A stretch of DNA of 64,000 nucleotides from an uncultured Prevotellaceae bacterium (GTDB taxonomy: Bacteria > Bacteroidota > Bacteroidia > Bacteroidales > Bacteroidaceae): contig CACYME010000030.1 of assembly GCA_902775475.1 (NCBI GenBank), forward strand, positions 1 to 64,000, written 5' to 3'. Both the position numbers and the translations under genes were made by a program. The notes beneath the pieces are model-generated. The model searched no databases and was not told where the DNA came from. It saw only the letters and a list, made by a program, of their open reading frames with translations. Positions 8,663-17,392 of this stretch are shown here, one piece after another (position 1 is the stretch's first letter; the number at the start of each line of letters is the position of its first letter).

Positions 8663-9189
8663 GCCACGGACACACACGGACACACACGGAGAGTTGCTGG
8701 AGCCACGGTTTTGCACGGTTTTTCACGTTTCTTTTCTCCCTGCCTGTCCCCTATGACGCAACAGCGTTGCGTTCCACTCGCCTGCTGTCACGGGCCGTGG
8801 CGGTGCTGGCGGCCGGTCTGCTGATGGTCGGCTGCGTAGGGAACGACGCCCCGCAGACGGAGGAGCAGAAGGCCTCGCTCGTCGCCAAGGAGTGCTACGA
8901 GGGGCTCTACATCAACGGGCACCCCGAGCTGTTCCTCAACGGACGCATCGATGCCGCACAGATGCCGCAGAGCTTCCGCCAGCAGCTGCTCAGCGGCTAC
9001 AGCAAGCACCTGCGCCAGGTGGAGAGCCAGCGGCGGGGCGTCAGGAGCATCGAGGTGGCCAGTGCCCAGCGCGACAGCACGCTCAACCTCGTGCAGGTGT
9101 TCCTCACGTTCCATTACGGCAACGGCTCGCAGGAGGAAATCGTGGTGCCGATGGTGCAGGCCACCGACGGCTCGTGGCACATGAAATAG
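8659..9189 (+). CDS. small lipoprotein, DUF4878-like (NTF2-type fold suspected)
   Basis: The longest frame gives 176 residues, but the real start is uncertain. The first 36 codons derive from short intergenic repeats (tandem ACACACGG units, encoding HTRTHT, and an ATGACGCAACAGCG hairpin). A TTG at 8767 in the same frame would give a compact signal peptide [22 protein letters not shown] with lipobox MVGC. The mature part (about 115 residues, acidic, ending [15 protein letters not shown]) resembles small periplasmic lipoproteins of the DUF4878 type. ATG 8659 overlaps the end of der. Function is unknown. Confidence 0.6.
   Translation: MSHGHTRTHTESCWSHGFARFFTFLFSLPVPYDATALRSTRLLSRAVAVLAAGLLMVGCVGNDAPQTEEQKASLVAKECYEGLYINGHPELFLNGRIDAAQMPQSFRQQLLSGYSKHLRQVESQRRGVRSIEVASAQRDSTLNLVQVFLTFHYGNGSQEEIVVPMVQATDGSWHMK
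8742..8775 (+). repeat. short hairpin repeat CTATGACGCAACAGCGTTGC, copy 1
   Basis: The segment CTATGACGCAACAGCGTTGC is found again on the minus strand at 48050-48085, in both cases preceded by a CCTGTC-type pyrimidine run. It can form a 7-bp stem (ACGCAAC/GTTGCGT, loop AGC). Here it lies inside the N-terminal coding frame of the lipoprotein gene. Confidence 0.6.
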
Positions 9190-9273
9190 CCTCAGGAATT
9201 AAGACACAACAGCCTTTTTTCATGGACAAAACATTTTGAGACAAAAAGCAAAATGATTGTCATGAAAAAAGGC

Positions 9274-9281
9274 TATTTTTG
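9274..9281 (+). promoter_or_regulatory. -7 box upstream of the xylanase gene
   Basis: TATTTTTG matches the Bacteroidota -7 consensus, 28 bases before ATG 9309. No good TTTG is present at the expected -33 position, as is common for activator-dependent promoters. Confidence 0.45.
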
Positions 9282-9308
9282 CATTCTGAACGTTTTTTAT
9301 TCCTAAAC

Positions 9309-11975
9309 ATGAAACAGCATCTACTACTGAAAACCGCGCTCTGCGCCGCTCTGCTCGCCGTGGCAGCGTGGCCAGCAGCCAACGCACAACTGTCGTCGAA
9401 CCCCGACAAGTTCCTGGGCAACATCACCACCCGCTACAACGTGGACTACGGCAACGAGCCTTTCCACACGCTGTGGAACCAGATTACGCCAGAGAACGAG
9501 ACCAAGTGGGATGCCATCGAGGGCTCGCGCCGCGGCAGCTTCAACTTCAGCGGCGCCGACAAGTCGGCCAACTACGCCAAGCAGTGGGGATTCCCCTTCA
9601 AGTACCACTGCCTCATCTGGGGTGCACAGTACCCCTCGTGGGTGAACAGCCTCTCCACCGAGGAGCAGTATGCGGCCATCGTGGAGTATTTCGACGCCGT
9701 GAAGAAGCATTTCCCCGACCTGGAAATCATCGACGTGGTCAACGAGGCCATCGCCGGACACCAGCCTGCCCCCTACAAGGCGGCCCTCGGCGGCGACGGC
9801 AAGACGGGCTTCGACTGGATTATCAAGGCTTTCGAGATGGCCCACGAGCGCTGGCCCGACGCCATTCTCATCTACAACGACTACAACACCTTCCAGTGGC
9901 AGCGTCAGCAGTTCATCGACCTGGTGCGCACGCTGCGCGACGCCGGAGCACCCATCGACGCCTACGGATGCCAGAGCCACGACCTGACGGACATGAACGC
10001 CAGCAACTTCAGAAGTGCCATGGACGAGATTCAGAACGCGCTGAAGATGCCGATGTACAGCACCGAGTACGACATCGGCACCGGCGACGACAACCTGCAG
10101 AAGCAGCGCTACCAGGAGCAGATTCCCTACATGTGGGAGAAGGACTACTGCGCCGGCATCACCCTCTGGGGCTACATCTACGGCGCCACCTGGACCACCG
10201 ACGGCAACTCGGGCATCATCCGCGACGGCAAGGACCGCCCCGCCATGACCTGGCTGCGGCAGTACATGCAGACGGATGCCGCGAAGAACGCCAAGAGCCC
10301 CTTCCCCGGCATGAAGAAAGAGGCATCGGTCTACGTCAGGCCCGCCGCCCTGAGCGTCACGAAGGGGGAACCCGTGCCCATCGAGGTGAGGGCCCGTCTG
10401 CGCACGAAGACCATCGAACGCATCGACTTCTACGTGAACAACGTGAAGACATGCACCATGACCGAGGCGCCCTACACCACCGAGTACACCCCGGCCAACA
10501 CGGGCAAGTACAACCTGAAGGCCGTCGTGGTGGCTACCGACGGCGAAACCTTCGAGCGCCTCTCGGGCTTCACCGCCTACAACCCGCGCAAGCCCTATAA
10601 GGACACGGCCACCGAGCTACCCGGCACGCTGCAGGCCGAGAACTTCGACGCTGGCGCCGAGGGCATCGCCTACCACGACAGCGACACGAGGAACGAGGGC
10701 TCCTCGGCCTACCGCACCGACGGCGGCGGCGTCGACATCGTCAGCGGCAACGGCGGCTATGCCATCGGCTACATCGCCGGCGGCGAGTGGCTGGAGTACA
10801 CCGTCGACGTGAAGGAGGCCGGCATGTATTCCTACGATGCCTACATCTCGTCGCAGGACGGCGGCGGCGCCTTCAGCCTCGCCCTGAGCGGCAACGACGG
10901 GCTGACCAGTCTGGTGAACAACATATCGGTGCCAAGGACAGGCAACTGGGACACCTACAAGGTGATGCACGGTCGCCTGAGCGCACCCCTCGAGGAGGGC
11001 AGACAGGTGCTGCGCCTCACCATGGAGAAGAGCGGCTTCAACGTCGACAAGATTGTGTTCAAGCGCATCGACGTTGACGAGAGCATCCAGATAGCCCTCA
11101 CCGCCGACCCCTCGCCAGCCACCGTGAACACCAACACCACGCTGAAGGTCGACGCCACTTCTGAGACCAGCACCATCGCCAGCGTGAAAATCTACGTGGA
11201 CCGCGTGCTGTCGAAGAGCCTCACGGCAGCACCCTTCGAGACCACCTACAAGCCCACGGCGAAGGGCACGGTGAACCTGATGGCCATTGCCACCGACGCC
11301 GAGGGCCGCCAGTCGAAGATGGCCTTCTGCACCCTCAGCGTGAACAACGCCCGCATCCCCTACAAGACCGTCAACCTCCCCGGCACCATCGAGGCCGAGA
11401 ACTTCGACAAGGGCGGCGAGGGCTTCACCTTCCACGACTCCGACTCGCAGGACGAGGGCAAGGCCAACTACCGCAGCGACAACGAGGGCGTAGACATCGT
11501 CACCGGCAACGGCGGCTATGCCATCGGCTACACCGCTGCCAACGAGTGGCTGGAGTACACCGTCAACATCGTCGAGCCGGGCGAATACACCTACGAGGCC
11601 ACCGCCTCGTCGGGCGCCAGCAACGCCTCGTTCACCCTCGGACTCGTGGAGGGCGACAAGGTGACCAGCCTGGCCCGCGTGAACGTGCCCAACGGTGGCA
11701 GCTGGGACAGCTACGCCGTACAGCGCGGCAAGCTGAGCAAACTCCTGCCAGAAGGCAAGCACGTCCTGCGCCTGACCATCACCGGTGCCTATTGCAACAT
11801 CGACAAGGTGAAGCTGAACTGCGTGAGGAACACGGGCATCGACGGCGTGGAGGCCGACCAGCCCAAGGCGGCGACCACCGTCTATAACCTCGCCGGACAG
11901 AAGGTCGGACAAGGCTATAGCGGCATCGTGATTGTCAACGGGAAGAAGATGATGATGACGCGCCGGAGGAGGTGA
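9309..11975 (+). CDS. secreted GH10 endo-beta-1,4-xylanase with two CBM6-like domains
   Basis: The protein has 888 residues from ATG 9309 (an in-frame TTG at 9279 overlaps the -7 box and is rejected). The signal peptide is MKQHLLLKTALCAALLAVAA... ending NAQ. The GH10 barrel spans about 25-330, with acid/base Glu146 (DVVNEA) and nucleophile Glu253 (STEYDIG). Two units of an Ig-like domain followed by a CBM6-type domain occupy about 345-595 and 597-840; the CBM6 units repeat LPGT(L/I)(Q/E)AENFD and VDIV(S/T)GNGGYAIGY. The C-terminus has a Prevotella-type tail (NLAGQKVG...IVIVNGKK) ending in a run of Arg. The expected role is xylan depolymerisation outside the cell. The gene ends inside the convergent ABC ATPase gene (41-base overlap). 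Confidence 0.95.
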   Translation: MKQHLLLKTALCAALLAVAAWPAANAQLSSNPDKFLGNITTRYNVDYGNEPFHTLWNQITPENETKWDAIEGSRRGSFNFSGADKSANYAKQWGFPFKYHCLIWGAQYPSWVNSLSTEEQYAAIVEYFDAVKKHFPDLEIIDVVNEAIAGHQPAPYKAALGGDGKTGFDWIIKAFEMAHERWPDAILIYNDYNTFQWQRQQFIDLVRTLRDAGAPIDAYGCQSHDLTDMNASNFRSAMDEIQNALKMPMYSTEYDIGTGDDNLQKQRYQEQIPYMWEKDYCAGITLWGYIYGATWTTDGNSGIIRDGKDRPAMTWLRQYMQTDAAKNAKSPFPGMKKEASVYVRPAALSVTKGEPVPIEVRARLRTKTIERIDFYVNNVKTCTMTEAPYTTEYTPANTGKYNLKAVVVATDGETFERLSGFTAYNPRKPYKDTATELPGTLQAENFDAGAEGIAYHDSDTRNEGSSAYRTDGGGVDIVSGNGGYAIGYIAGGEWLEYTVDVKEAGMYSYDAYISSQDGGGAFSLALSGNDGLTSLVNNISVPRTGNWDTYKVMHGRLSAPLEEGRQVLRLTMEKSGFNVDKIVFKRIDVDESIQIALTADPSPATVNTNTTLKVDATSETSTIASVKIYVDRVLSKSLTAAPFETTYKPTAKGTVNLMAIATDAEGRQSKMAFCTLSVNNARIPYKTVNLPGTIEAENFDKGGEGFTFHDSDSQDEGKANYRSDNEGVDIVTGNGGYAIGYTAANEWLEYTVNIVEPGEYTYEATASSGASNASFTLGLVEGDKVTSLARVNVPNGGSWDSYAVQRGKLSKLLPEGKHVLRLTITGAYCNIDKVKLNCVRNTGIDGVEADQPKAATTVYNLAGQKVGQGYSGIVIVNGKKMMMTRRRR

Positions 11976-12723
11976 GCGCCTGGCGCATCTCCTTCAGCAA
12001 GTCGCTGGCAAAGATGAAATCGGTAAGGCGTTTGTTCGGGCTGTTCATAATGTCGCCCGACACGCCTTGCCATTCTTTTTGCCCCTCATAGATGAAAAGG
12101 ATGTTCTCACCAATACCCATCACCGAGTTCATGTCGTGGGTGTTGATGATGGTTGTCATGCGGTATTCGTGGGTGATGCTGTGCAGCAGCTCGTCGATGA
12201 CGAGGCTCGTCTTCGGGTCGAGGCCGCTGTTAGGCTCGTCGCAGAACAGGTATTTCGGGTTCAGGGCGATGGCGCGGGCAATGGCCACGCGCTTCTGCAT
12301 GCCGCCGCTGATTTCGCCGGGATACTTCTCCTCCGCACCCACCAGGTTCACGCGGTCCAGGCAGTCCATGGCCCGCCGGGTGCGCTCGCGCAGCGTCATC
12401 TGCGAGAACATGTCGAGCGGGAACATCACGTTCTCCAGCACCGTCAGCGAGTCGAAGAGGGCGGCACTCTGGAAAATCATCCCCATCTCGCGGCGCATGC
12501 GCACCTTCTCCTGCTTCGACATCTGCACGAAGTCGCGCCCGTCGTAGAGCACCTGCCCGCTCGTTGGCTCCAGCAGGCCCACCAGGTTCTTCATCAGCAC
12601 CGTCTTGCCGCTGCCGCTCTGACCGATAATCAGGTTCGTGATGCCGTCCTCGAAGACCGTCGACACGTCCTTCAGCACCTCCTTGTCCTCGAAGCTCTTA
12701 TACAGGTTCCTTACTTCTATCAT
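11935..12723 (-). CDS. mlaF: ABC transporter ATPase, MlaF type
   Basis: The protein has 262 residues. Walker A is GQSGSGKT (about 34-41), the signature is ISGGMQKR, Walker B is LFCDEP, and an H-loop THD follows. The sequence matches the MlaF subgroup, which powers phospholipid exchange between inner and outer membranes with the permease MlaE. Its ATG overlaps the mlaE stop by 4 bases, which couples translation. The last 12 residues are a Ser-rich tail (SSGASSSSSSR) encoded by the strand opposite the Arg-rich end of the xylanase, so the real conserved protein probably ends near KEMRQ. Confidence 0.9.
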   Translation of the reverse strand: MIEVRNLYKSFEDKEVLKDVSTVFEDGITNLIIGQSGSGKTVLMKNLVGLLEPTSGQVLYDGRDFVQMSKQEKVRMRREMGMIFQSAALFDSLTVLENVMFPLDMFSQMTLRERTRRAMDCLDRVNLVGAEEKYPGEISGGMQKRVAIARAIALNPKYLFCDEPNSGLDPKTSLVIDELLHSITHEYRMTTIINTHDMNSVMGIGENILFIYEGQKEWQGVSGDIMNSPNKRLTDFIFASDLLKEMRQALTSSGASSSSSSR

Positions 12724-13466
12724 GACAACAGCTGGGTTAAGAACACATCGCTGAACAGGATGAGCACGCTCGAGGATACCACGGCGTCGGTCGACGCCTT
12801 GCCCACGTTCACCGAGCCGCCCTCGACGGTGTAGCCGAAGAAGGCCGGCACGGAGCTGATGATGAAGGCGAAGAACTGGCTCTTGATGATCGACATCCAG
12901 AGGAACCAGGGCACGAAGTCGTGCTGCAGGCCCACCGTCAGGTCATCGGGCGGCATGATGTGGCCGATGTAGGCCGTGCCGTAGGCGCCGATGATGCCCA
13001 TGGCGCTCGAGAAGATGACCAGGATGGGCATGATGGTGAGCAGGCCCAGAATCTTCGGCAGGATGAGGTAGCACGCCGAGTTCACGCCCATGATTTCCAG
13101 GGCGTCAATCTGCTGCGTGACGCGCATCGTGCCAAGCTCCGAGGCGATGTTGCTGCCCACCTTGCCAGCCAGGATGAGGCACATGATGCTCGACGAGAAC
13201 TCCAGCAGCATAATCTCGCGCGTGGTGTAGCCCGCCACCCAGCGCGGCATCCACGGGCTCTCGATGTTCATCTTCATCTGGATGCAGATGACTGCCCCGA
13301 TGAAGAACGAGATGAGCAGCACGATGCCTATCGAGTTGATGCCCAGCTGCGCCATCTCCTTCACATACTGCTTCCAGAACATGCGCAGCCGCTCGGGCAG
13401 CGAGAACGTGCGGCCCATCAGCAGCAAGTAGCGACCGAAGGTGGTCAGCCATCTCTGTATCAGCAT
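12720..13466 (-). CDS. mlaE: MlaE-type ABC permease
   Basis: The protein has 248 residues from ATG 13466 (MLIQRWLTTFGRYLLLM). A longer frame would run into the upstream gene and lacks conserved sequence, so this start is preferred. The protein has five to six hydrophobic segments and the MlaE family core (LEFSSSIMCLILAGKVGSNIASELGTMRVTQQIDALE...). It is the integral membrane partner of the MlaF ATPase in inner-membrane lipid transport that maintains outer-membrane asymmetry. The upstream barrel gene ends 22 bases before it and MlaF overlaps it by 4 bases, so the three form one operon. No MlaD substrate-binding gene is present here. Confidence 0.92.
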   Translation of the reverse strand: MLIQRWLTTFGRYLLLMGRTFSLPERLRMFWKQYVKEMAQLGINSIGIVLLISFFIGAVICIQMKMNIESPWMPRWVAGYTTREIMLLEFSSSIMCLILAGKVGSNIASELGTMRVTQQIDALEIMGVNSACYLILPKILGLLTIMPILVIFSSAMGIIGAYGTAYIGHIMPPDDLTVGLQHDFVPWFLWMSIIKSQFFAFIISSVPAFFGYTVEGGSVNVGKASTDAVVSSSVLILFSDVFLTQLLS

Positions 13467-13488
13467 CTCCTGTGGTTGTCGTAGCAGC

Positions 13489-14106
13489 TTATTTTCCGAA
13501 CTTGTAGCGCAGGCCCACCAGGGTAAAGCCCTGCTCGCCGGTGCCCACCTCGGCAAAGGCGCGCAGCGTGGGGGAGCCGACCTCGATGCCGAGAGCCGAA
13601 ATCTGCCAGTTCACGTGCGCTGCCGTCTCGCTGTCCGACTTCACCTCGTCATCGAGGTCCGACGTGCTCTCCGTGCGGAGGGTCATACCCACGGCCAGCT
13701 TCGAGTACATGCCGAAATTCTTCTTGCGCAGCCAGTCGAACTTCACGGCGGGCATCAGCGTGAAATAGGAATGCTTCACCTCGCCCGACTTCTTGTTTGA
13801 GACAATGATGTCCTGCTTATTGGTGCCGAAGGCGAAGATGCCGCCGACGCCGAGCCACGGCTTGGCATGGTAGAAATATTCGGCCGAGAGGGGGCCCGTG
13901 AAGTGGTCGTTGTCGAAGTGTACCGCCGAGCCACTCACCGTCACCATGGTGGCATTCTCCAGCACGTCAATCCACTGCGAATTCGAATAGAGGCCCATGC
14001 TGATGGCCACCTCGTGCTTCGTGTCGTCATAGCCGTTCTGTGCCAGGGCGCCCGTTGCTGTCATCATGGCAACAGCTGCCATCAAAAAAAACTTTTTCAT
14101 TCCCAT
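13489..14106 (-). CDS. outer-membrane beta-barrel protein
   Basis: The protein has 205 residues. The signal peptide (MKKFFLMAAVAMM... ending GALAQ) may start at the first Met or at Met3. The mature part shows alternating amphipathic strands and ends FTLVGLRYKFGK, as expected for a small barrel of the OmpW/OprF-like porin superfamily; the exact family is not clear. It is the first gene of the operon with mlaE and mlaF, so a role as an outer-membrane component or envelope marker is plausible by context only. A -7 box TATCTTTG sits on the minus strand at 14147-14154. Confidence 0.75.
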   Translation of the reverse strand: MGMKKFFLMAAVAMMTATGALAQNGYDDTKHEVAISMGLYSNSQWIDVLENATMVTVSGSAVHFDNDHFTGPLSAEYFYHAKPWLGVGGIFAFGTNKQDIIVSNKKSGEVKHSYFTLMPAVKFDWLRKKNFGMYSKLAVGMTLRTESTSDLDDEVKSDSETAAHVNWQISALGIEVGSPTLRAFAEVGTGEQGFTLVGLRYKFGK

Positions 14107-14146
14107 ATTTAATGCTTTTTAATTGTCTTTTCCGTTTCCGACGGTG

Positions 14147-14154
14147 CAAAGATA
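14147..14154 (-). promoter_or_regulatory. -7 box of the barrel/mlaE/mlaF operon
   Basis: The minus strand reads TATCTTTG, matching TAnnTTTG, 41 bases before the start codon. A clear -33 TTTG at the standard spacing is not visible. Confidence 0.5.
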
Positions 14155-14277
14155 CTCATTTTTCTTGAATTTCTTAGCAGCAAAGGCAAAAAAAACAACC
14201 AGCGGTTAAAAACAATGCTAAAAGGAAAACTGAGTAATGAATAGTACGTGGGAGCGGGAAAGCCTCGAGACGTGATG

Positions 14278-14493
14278 GGCGTAAGGTCAACCGCAGCTCG
14301 AAAGCCCTCTCGCTTCGCCACGGCAGCAGGGATGAGCGGAAAAAGGCGGCGACAAATGAGGACCAGGCCACGCTGGAGCGGGAAAAAGTCCACGCCTTTT
14401 CTATTGGCAGCGGACGGGGAAAAGTTTGGCAGCGGCCGCTGCCAATAATGGCAGCGGGCGGGAAAAACATTGGCAGCGGCCGCTGCCTTCCCT
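14278..14493 (+). repeat. GC-rich dispersed repeat with NotI-type palindromes, copy 1
   Basis: This block is repeated near 36.0-36.2 kb in the same orientation. Shared features in order are AGCTCGAAA, CAGGGATG, AAAAAGGCGGCGACAAATG, CCAGGCCACG, GAGCGGGAAAAA, CACGCCTTTT and the palindrome TGGCAGCGGCCGCTGCCA (here 14427-14444, with a second near-copy at 14471-14487). GC content is far above that of the surrounding intergenic DNA. It does not look protein coding. Confidence 0.75.
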
Positions 14494-14504
14494 GTTGAGA
14501 ACAG

Positions 14505-14683
14505 GGGGGAGCGGCCCCCCTCAATCCCCCCGGTCCCCTCCTCAATCCCCCCGGCCCCCCTCAATCCCCCCAACTGGGGGGAAGTGCCTGCGCCGGAGTC
14601 CGCGGCAGGAGTAACTTCTAAAGCCTCCCCCAGTTGGGGGAGGTTGGAGGGGGCCGGGAGGTTGGAGGGGGCCGGGGGGCCGA
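14505..14683. repeat. C-rich/G-rich inverted repeats (CCCCCAACTGGGGG type)
   Basis: This completes the 580-base gap 14107-14687. Iterated CCCCTCAATCCCCCC units on one side and GGGGGAGGTTGGAGGGGG units on the other can pair over long distances. Two local palindromes, CCCCCCAACTGGGGGG and CCCCCAGTTGGGGG, are included. It lies just downstream of the MACPF gene and may act as a transcription terminator or barrier. Confidence 0.6.
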
Positions 14684-14687
14684 GAGC

Positions 14688-17327
14688 CTATTTCACCACC
14701 TGCTGGCTGAGAATGAGATTGTAGCCGACAACCATGCTGAGTACAGAGCCAGAGCCAGAGCCAGAGCCAACTATTAATTTAACTATACTGTTAGGATCCT
14801 TGGTTCCGCCATAGTATGCTGGTTCTGAGACCGTGATACGAGGCGGCTGGTTCTCGAAGTTGAAGAGCGCCACCGTTCCTTCGGCTGGAGAAATGGCAAG
14901 TCCGCTGCCCACATTTGAGGTCACCGACCCGGTCTTGGGCATGTAGGCACCATTCCAGAAGTTCATGTCGAGGTCGGCCAATGCGCCCACGTAGCAGTTG
15001 CCTCCGTTGAAGCGGTGGGCAACGCCCTCCTCGTACCAGAGGAATCCACTTGCCGTAAGGTTCAGGCCATAGACGCCACCCTTGAGGAACGATGCGCCGA
15101 TGGAGCCGTCGGGCTTCGAACCGACGATGTCCGTGATATTGCTAATCATCTTGCGCCACTGCTTGTTCCAGGGCACCGACCATCCCTGCGGGGCAAAGCC
15201 GCCGTAGGCTACCTGGTACGTCGTGTACAATGCCACTAAATACTTTTGCAGGTGCTTTCCGTTGATGCTGGCAAACGTCGTGCCGTTGTTGAAGGCGTTG
15301 CCGTCCCACATGTCGCGGGTGTAGACGTAGTCGTTGATCTTCACCAGCGGATAGGTCTTACCGCCACTCTCCATGGTGTAGGGCTTGGCAGTGGTGGTGA
15401 GGTACTCGCTGTCGCTGAACTTCGGGTCGGCCTCCAGCGACAGGTGGTTACCGCGCAGATAGGCCACGCGGTGTGCACCCAGGGTGCTGCCCTTGATGGT
15501 GGTGACCACGGGCACGTCGGGAGCATCCTCCCATCCCCAGCTCACCTGTGCGGGATAGCTGGCCTCGTCGCCGCAGAAGATGCCGAGGTTGTAGCGGGTC
15601 TTGCCGTTGACGACGGGGTAGATGACGCTGATGCGCTTCGAGGGGTTGATGATGGGTATGAACTCCGAGCAGACGCGTGCCACGTGCTGGCCGTTGGTCA
15701 GATAGATGTCCTGGATGAGCGACTCAGCATCGCCGGCCTTGGTCATGTCGGGCATGGGGTCCACCTTCGTGGGCGGGATGGTGATGTAGCTGCCCAGGTT
15801 GGGGCGCAGCTTCAGAATCTCCGGGTCGTTCATCAGCTCCGTCTCGTACCACAGTTTGAAGGCCTGGTAGCGGGCTTCGCCGTCCACGCCGTCCTCTTCC
15901 AGGGTCAGCTCGCGGTCCACCAGTTCGTAGAGAGGCACCAGGTCGGCATCGCTGTCGAAGTCGACCATGACGAGGTTGCGCAGCACGTCCTCCTGCGAGA
16001 GTCCGTTGGCCACGGTGAGCGAATTCATCCATTCCTCTCCGGCCAGTTCAAACTCCTCGCTGTCGTCGCTGATGGTGACCTTCGTGTCGGAGTCGTCGAC
16101 CAGGTCGTCCTGCGTGCCTGCCCCCTGGCGGGCCTTGCTCATCTTGCTGAGCACGGAACTGAGGGGCGAGATCGTGCCGTCGTTGCGGCTGCCGCCGCGC
16201 ACGGTGGCATCGAAGTAGAATCCCGAGTGGTTCGACGACACGGCACTGGCCTGCTGAGCCTTGGCGGTGGCATTCAGGTCGATGTTGGCAAACGACGAGT
16301 TGTAGGTAGCCTCCAGAGCCACGCTGGCGTTGTAGGCGGTGTTGATTTTCGAGGTGTTGGCCACTACGCTGGTGCGTATCTGACCGCCCAGCACGGCGCC
16401 CACGCAGAGGTGCGTGCCGTAGGCCAGCACCATCTTGCGGAAGCCCTCGTTGGTGCTGGGATAGGTGACGCGCTGCTTGCGCTGCACCATCTTCGGCAGG
16501 CCGTTGATGTTGGCGTAGGCCTCGTCGGTCATGTACTCCAGGATGAGGTCTTCCTGTGCACCATGCAGCTGTGCGCGTCCGCTGCGCACGTTGATGTCCA
16601 TCCAGGCGAACTCGTTGCTGCTGGTCTGCTTCTGGCCGATGTTGAACGCGGCATCCACCGAGCCACTGAAGCCAGCGAACTCGGCAGAGGCATGGGCGGT
16701 GGCGTTGAGCTTGCGGGCCAGCTCCTCCACGCTGGCGCCGCTCTCCTCGCGGCGCTCAATGCGCAGGGTGTTGAAGGTGTAGGCCAGGGCATCGTCGTCG
16801 CGCATCTCGTCGACGCGCAGGATGGGGCTTCTCACGCACTTTTCCTCGGCATAGCCCAGGAAGGCGTTGTAGCCGTAGCCCACGCCGCAGACGATGTTGC
16901 CGCTGCGCAGTTCCTCGCCGTTCACCACCACGGCGCGCTGCTGCGTCAGGGGCACGGTGATGTTCTTCGACTCGTCCTTGGGGAAGCGGATGACGAGCTG
17001 CCCCTGGCGGCTCTGCTGCGTCAGGTTGTCGAGGGTGGCAATCTTCAGCGTGGCAGGGCCCACACCCTTCTTGGGATAGACGTAGGCGGGCTGGTCGTTG
17101 GCATCCTCGTCCCACTCCACGGTGGCCTCCCACTCGGCATCCTGGTCGGTCACGAGGTTGAAGGGCGTGACGCTGCTGCTGGGCGAGAGCTGGCCCACCT
17201 CGGTGCGGTCGAGATCGATCTCAGCCTTTGAAATGCTGTACTTGTCGTCGTCGGAGCAGGCGACGAACGTGACGCCGATGGCCGCTGCGGCCATGAGCAT
17301 CGAGAGTTTCTTGATTGTCTTGTTCAT
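14688..17327 (-). CDS. surface lipoprotein with MACPF (perforin-like) domain
   Basis: The protein has 879 residues. An SPII signal (MNKTIKKLSMLMAAAAIGVT, lipobox FVAC then SDDDK) predicts a lipoprotein, probably surface-exposed. Residues about 35-135 form a BACON/Ig-like domain (ending VPLTQQ). A MACPF domain follows (about 140-470) with the family signature YGTH at 303-306 followed by Gly-rich VGAVLGGQIRTS. The C-terminal third resembles a FISUMP-type domain (APQGWSVPWNKQW) and ends after a GSGSGSGS stretch encoded by a 6-base repeat. Bacteroidota MACPF proteins include the BSAP antibacterial toxins of Bacteroides, so a pore-forming role against neighbours is a reasonable guess. It is the last gene of a lipoprotein operon. 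Confidence 0.85.
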   Translation of the reverse strand: MNKTIKKLSMLMAAAAIGVTFVACSDDDKYSISKAEIDLDRTEVGQLSPSSSVTPFNLVTDQDAEWEATVEWDEDANDQPAYVYPKKGVGPATLKIATLDNLTQQSRQGQLVIRFPKDESKNITVPLTQQRAVVVNGEELRSGNIVCGVGYGYNAFLGYAEEKCVRSPILRVDEMRDDDALAYTFNTLRIERREESGASVEELARKLNATAHASAEFAGFSGSVDAAFNIGQKQTSSNEFAWMDINVRSGRAQLHGAQEDLILEYMTDEAYANINGLPKMVQRKQRVTYPSTNEGFRKMVLAYGTHLCVGAVLGGQIRTSVVANTSKINTAYNASVALEATYNSSFANIDLNATAKAQQASAVSSNHSGFYFDATVRGGSRNDGTISPLSSVLSKMSKARQGAGTQDDLVDDSDTKVTISDDSEEFELAGEEWMNSLTVANGLSQEDVLRNLVMVDFDSDADLVPLYELVDRELTLEEDGVDGEARYQAFKLWYETELMNDPEILKLRPNLGSYITIPPTKVDPMPDMTKAGDAESLIQDIYLTNGQHVARVCSEFIPIINPSKRISVIYPVVNGKTRYNLGIFCGDEASYPAQVSWGWEDAPDVPVVTTIKGSTLGAHRVAYLRGNHLSLEADPKFSDSEYLTTTAKPYTMESGGKTYPLVKINDYVYTRDMWDGNAFNNGTTFASINGKHLQKYLVALYTTYQVAYGGFAPQGWSVPWNKQWRKMISNITDIVGSKPDGSIGASFLKGGVYGLNLTASGFLWYEEGVAHRFNGGNCYVGALADLDMNFWNGAYMPKTGSVTSNVGSGLAISPAEGTVALFNFENQPPRITVSEPAYYGGTKDPNSIVKLIVGSGSGSGSVLSMVVGYNLILSQQVVK

Positions 17328-17392
17328 AATAAATTGATGTTAAAAAATAAGAACTATAATTCTATATGATTAGTTGACTTTGCCGAGTTCCA

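Noticed and set aside
12720..13556. Longer MlaE with 30 more N-terminal residues
   Set aside because: The extension lies inside the upstream barrel gene and lacks MlaE-like sequence; ATG 13466 fits the family.
14109..14573. minus-strand frame of 154 codons in the gap before the MACPF gene
   Set aside because: It is made of the GC-rich and C-rich repeats and the barrel gene promoter; no coding character.
15246..17231. 661-codon plus-strand open frame opposite the MACPF gene
   Set aside because: It is antisense to a gene with signal peptide and family motifs; its composition (His/Val/Leu-rich) is typical of antisense frames in high-GC genes.
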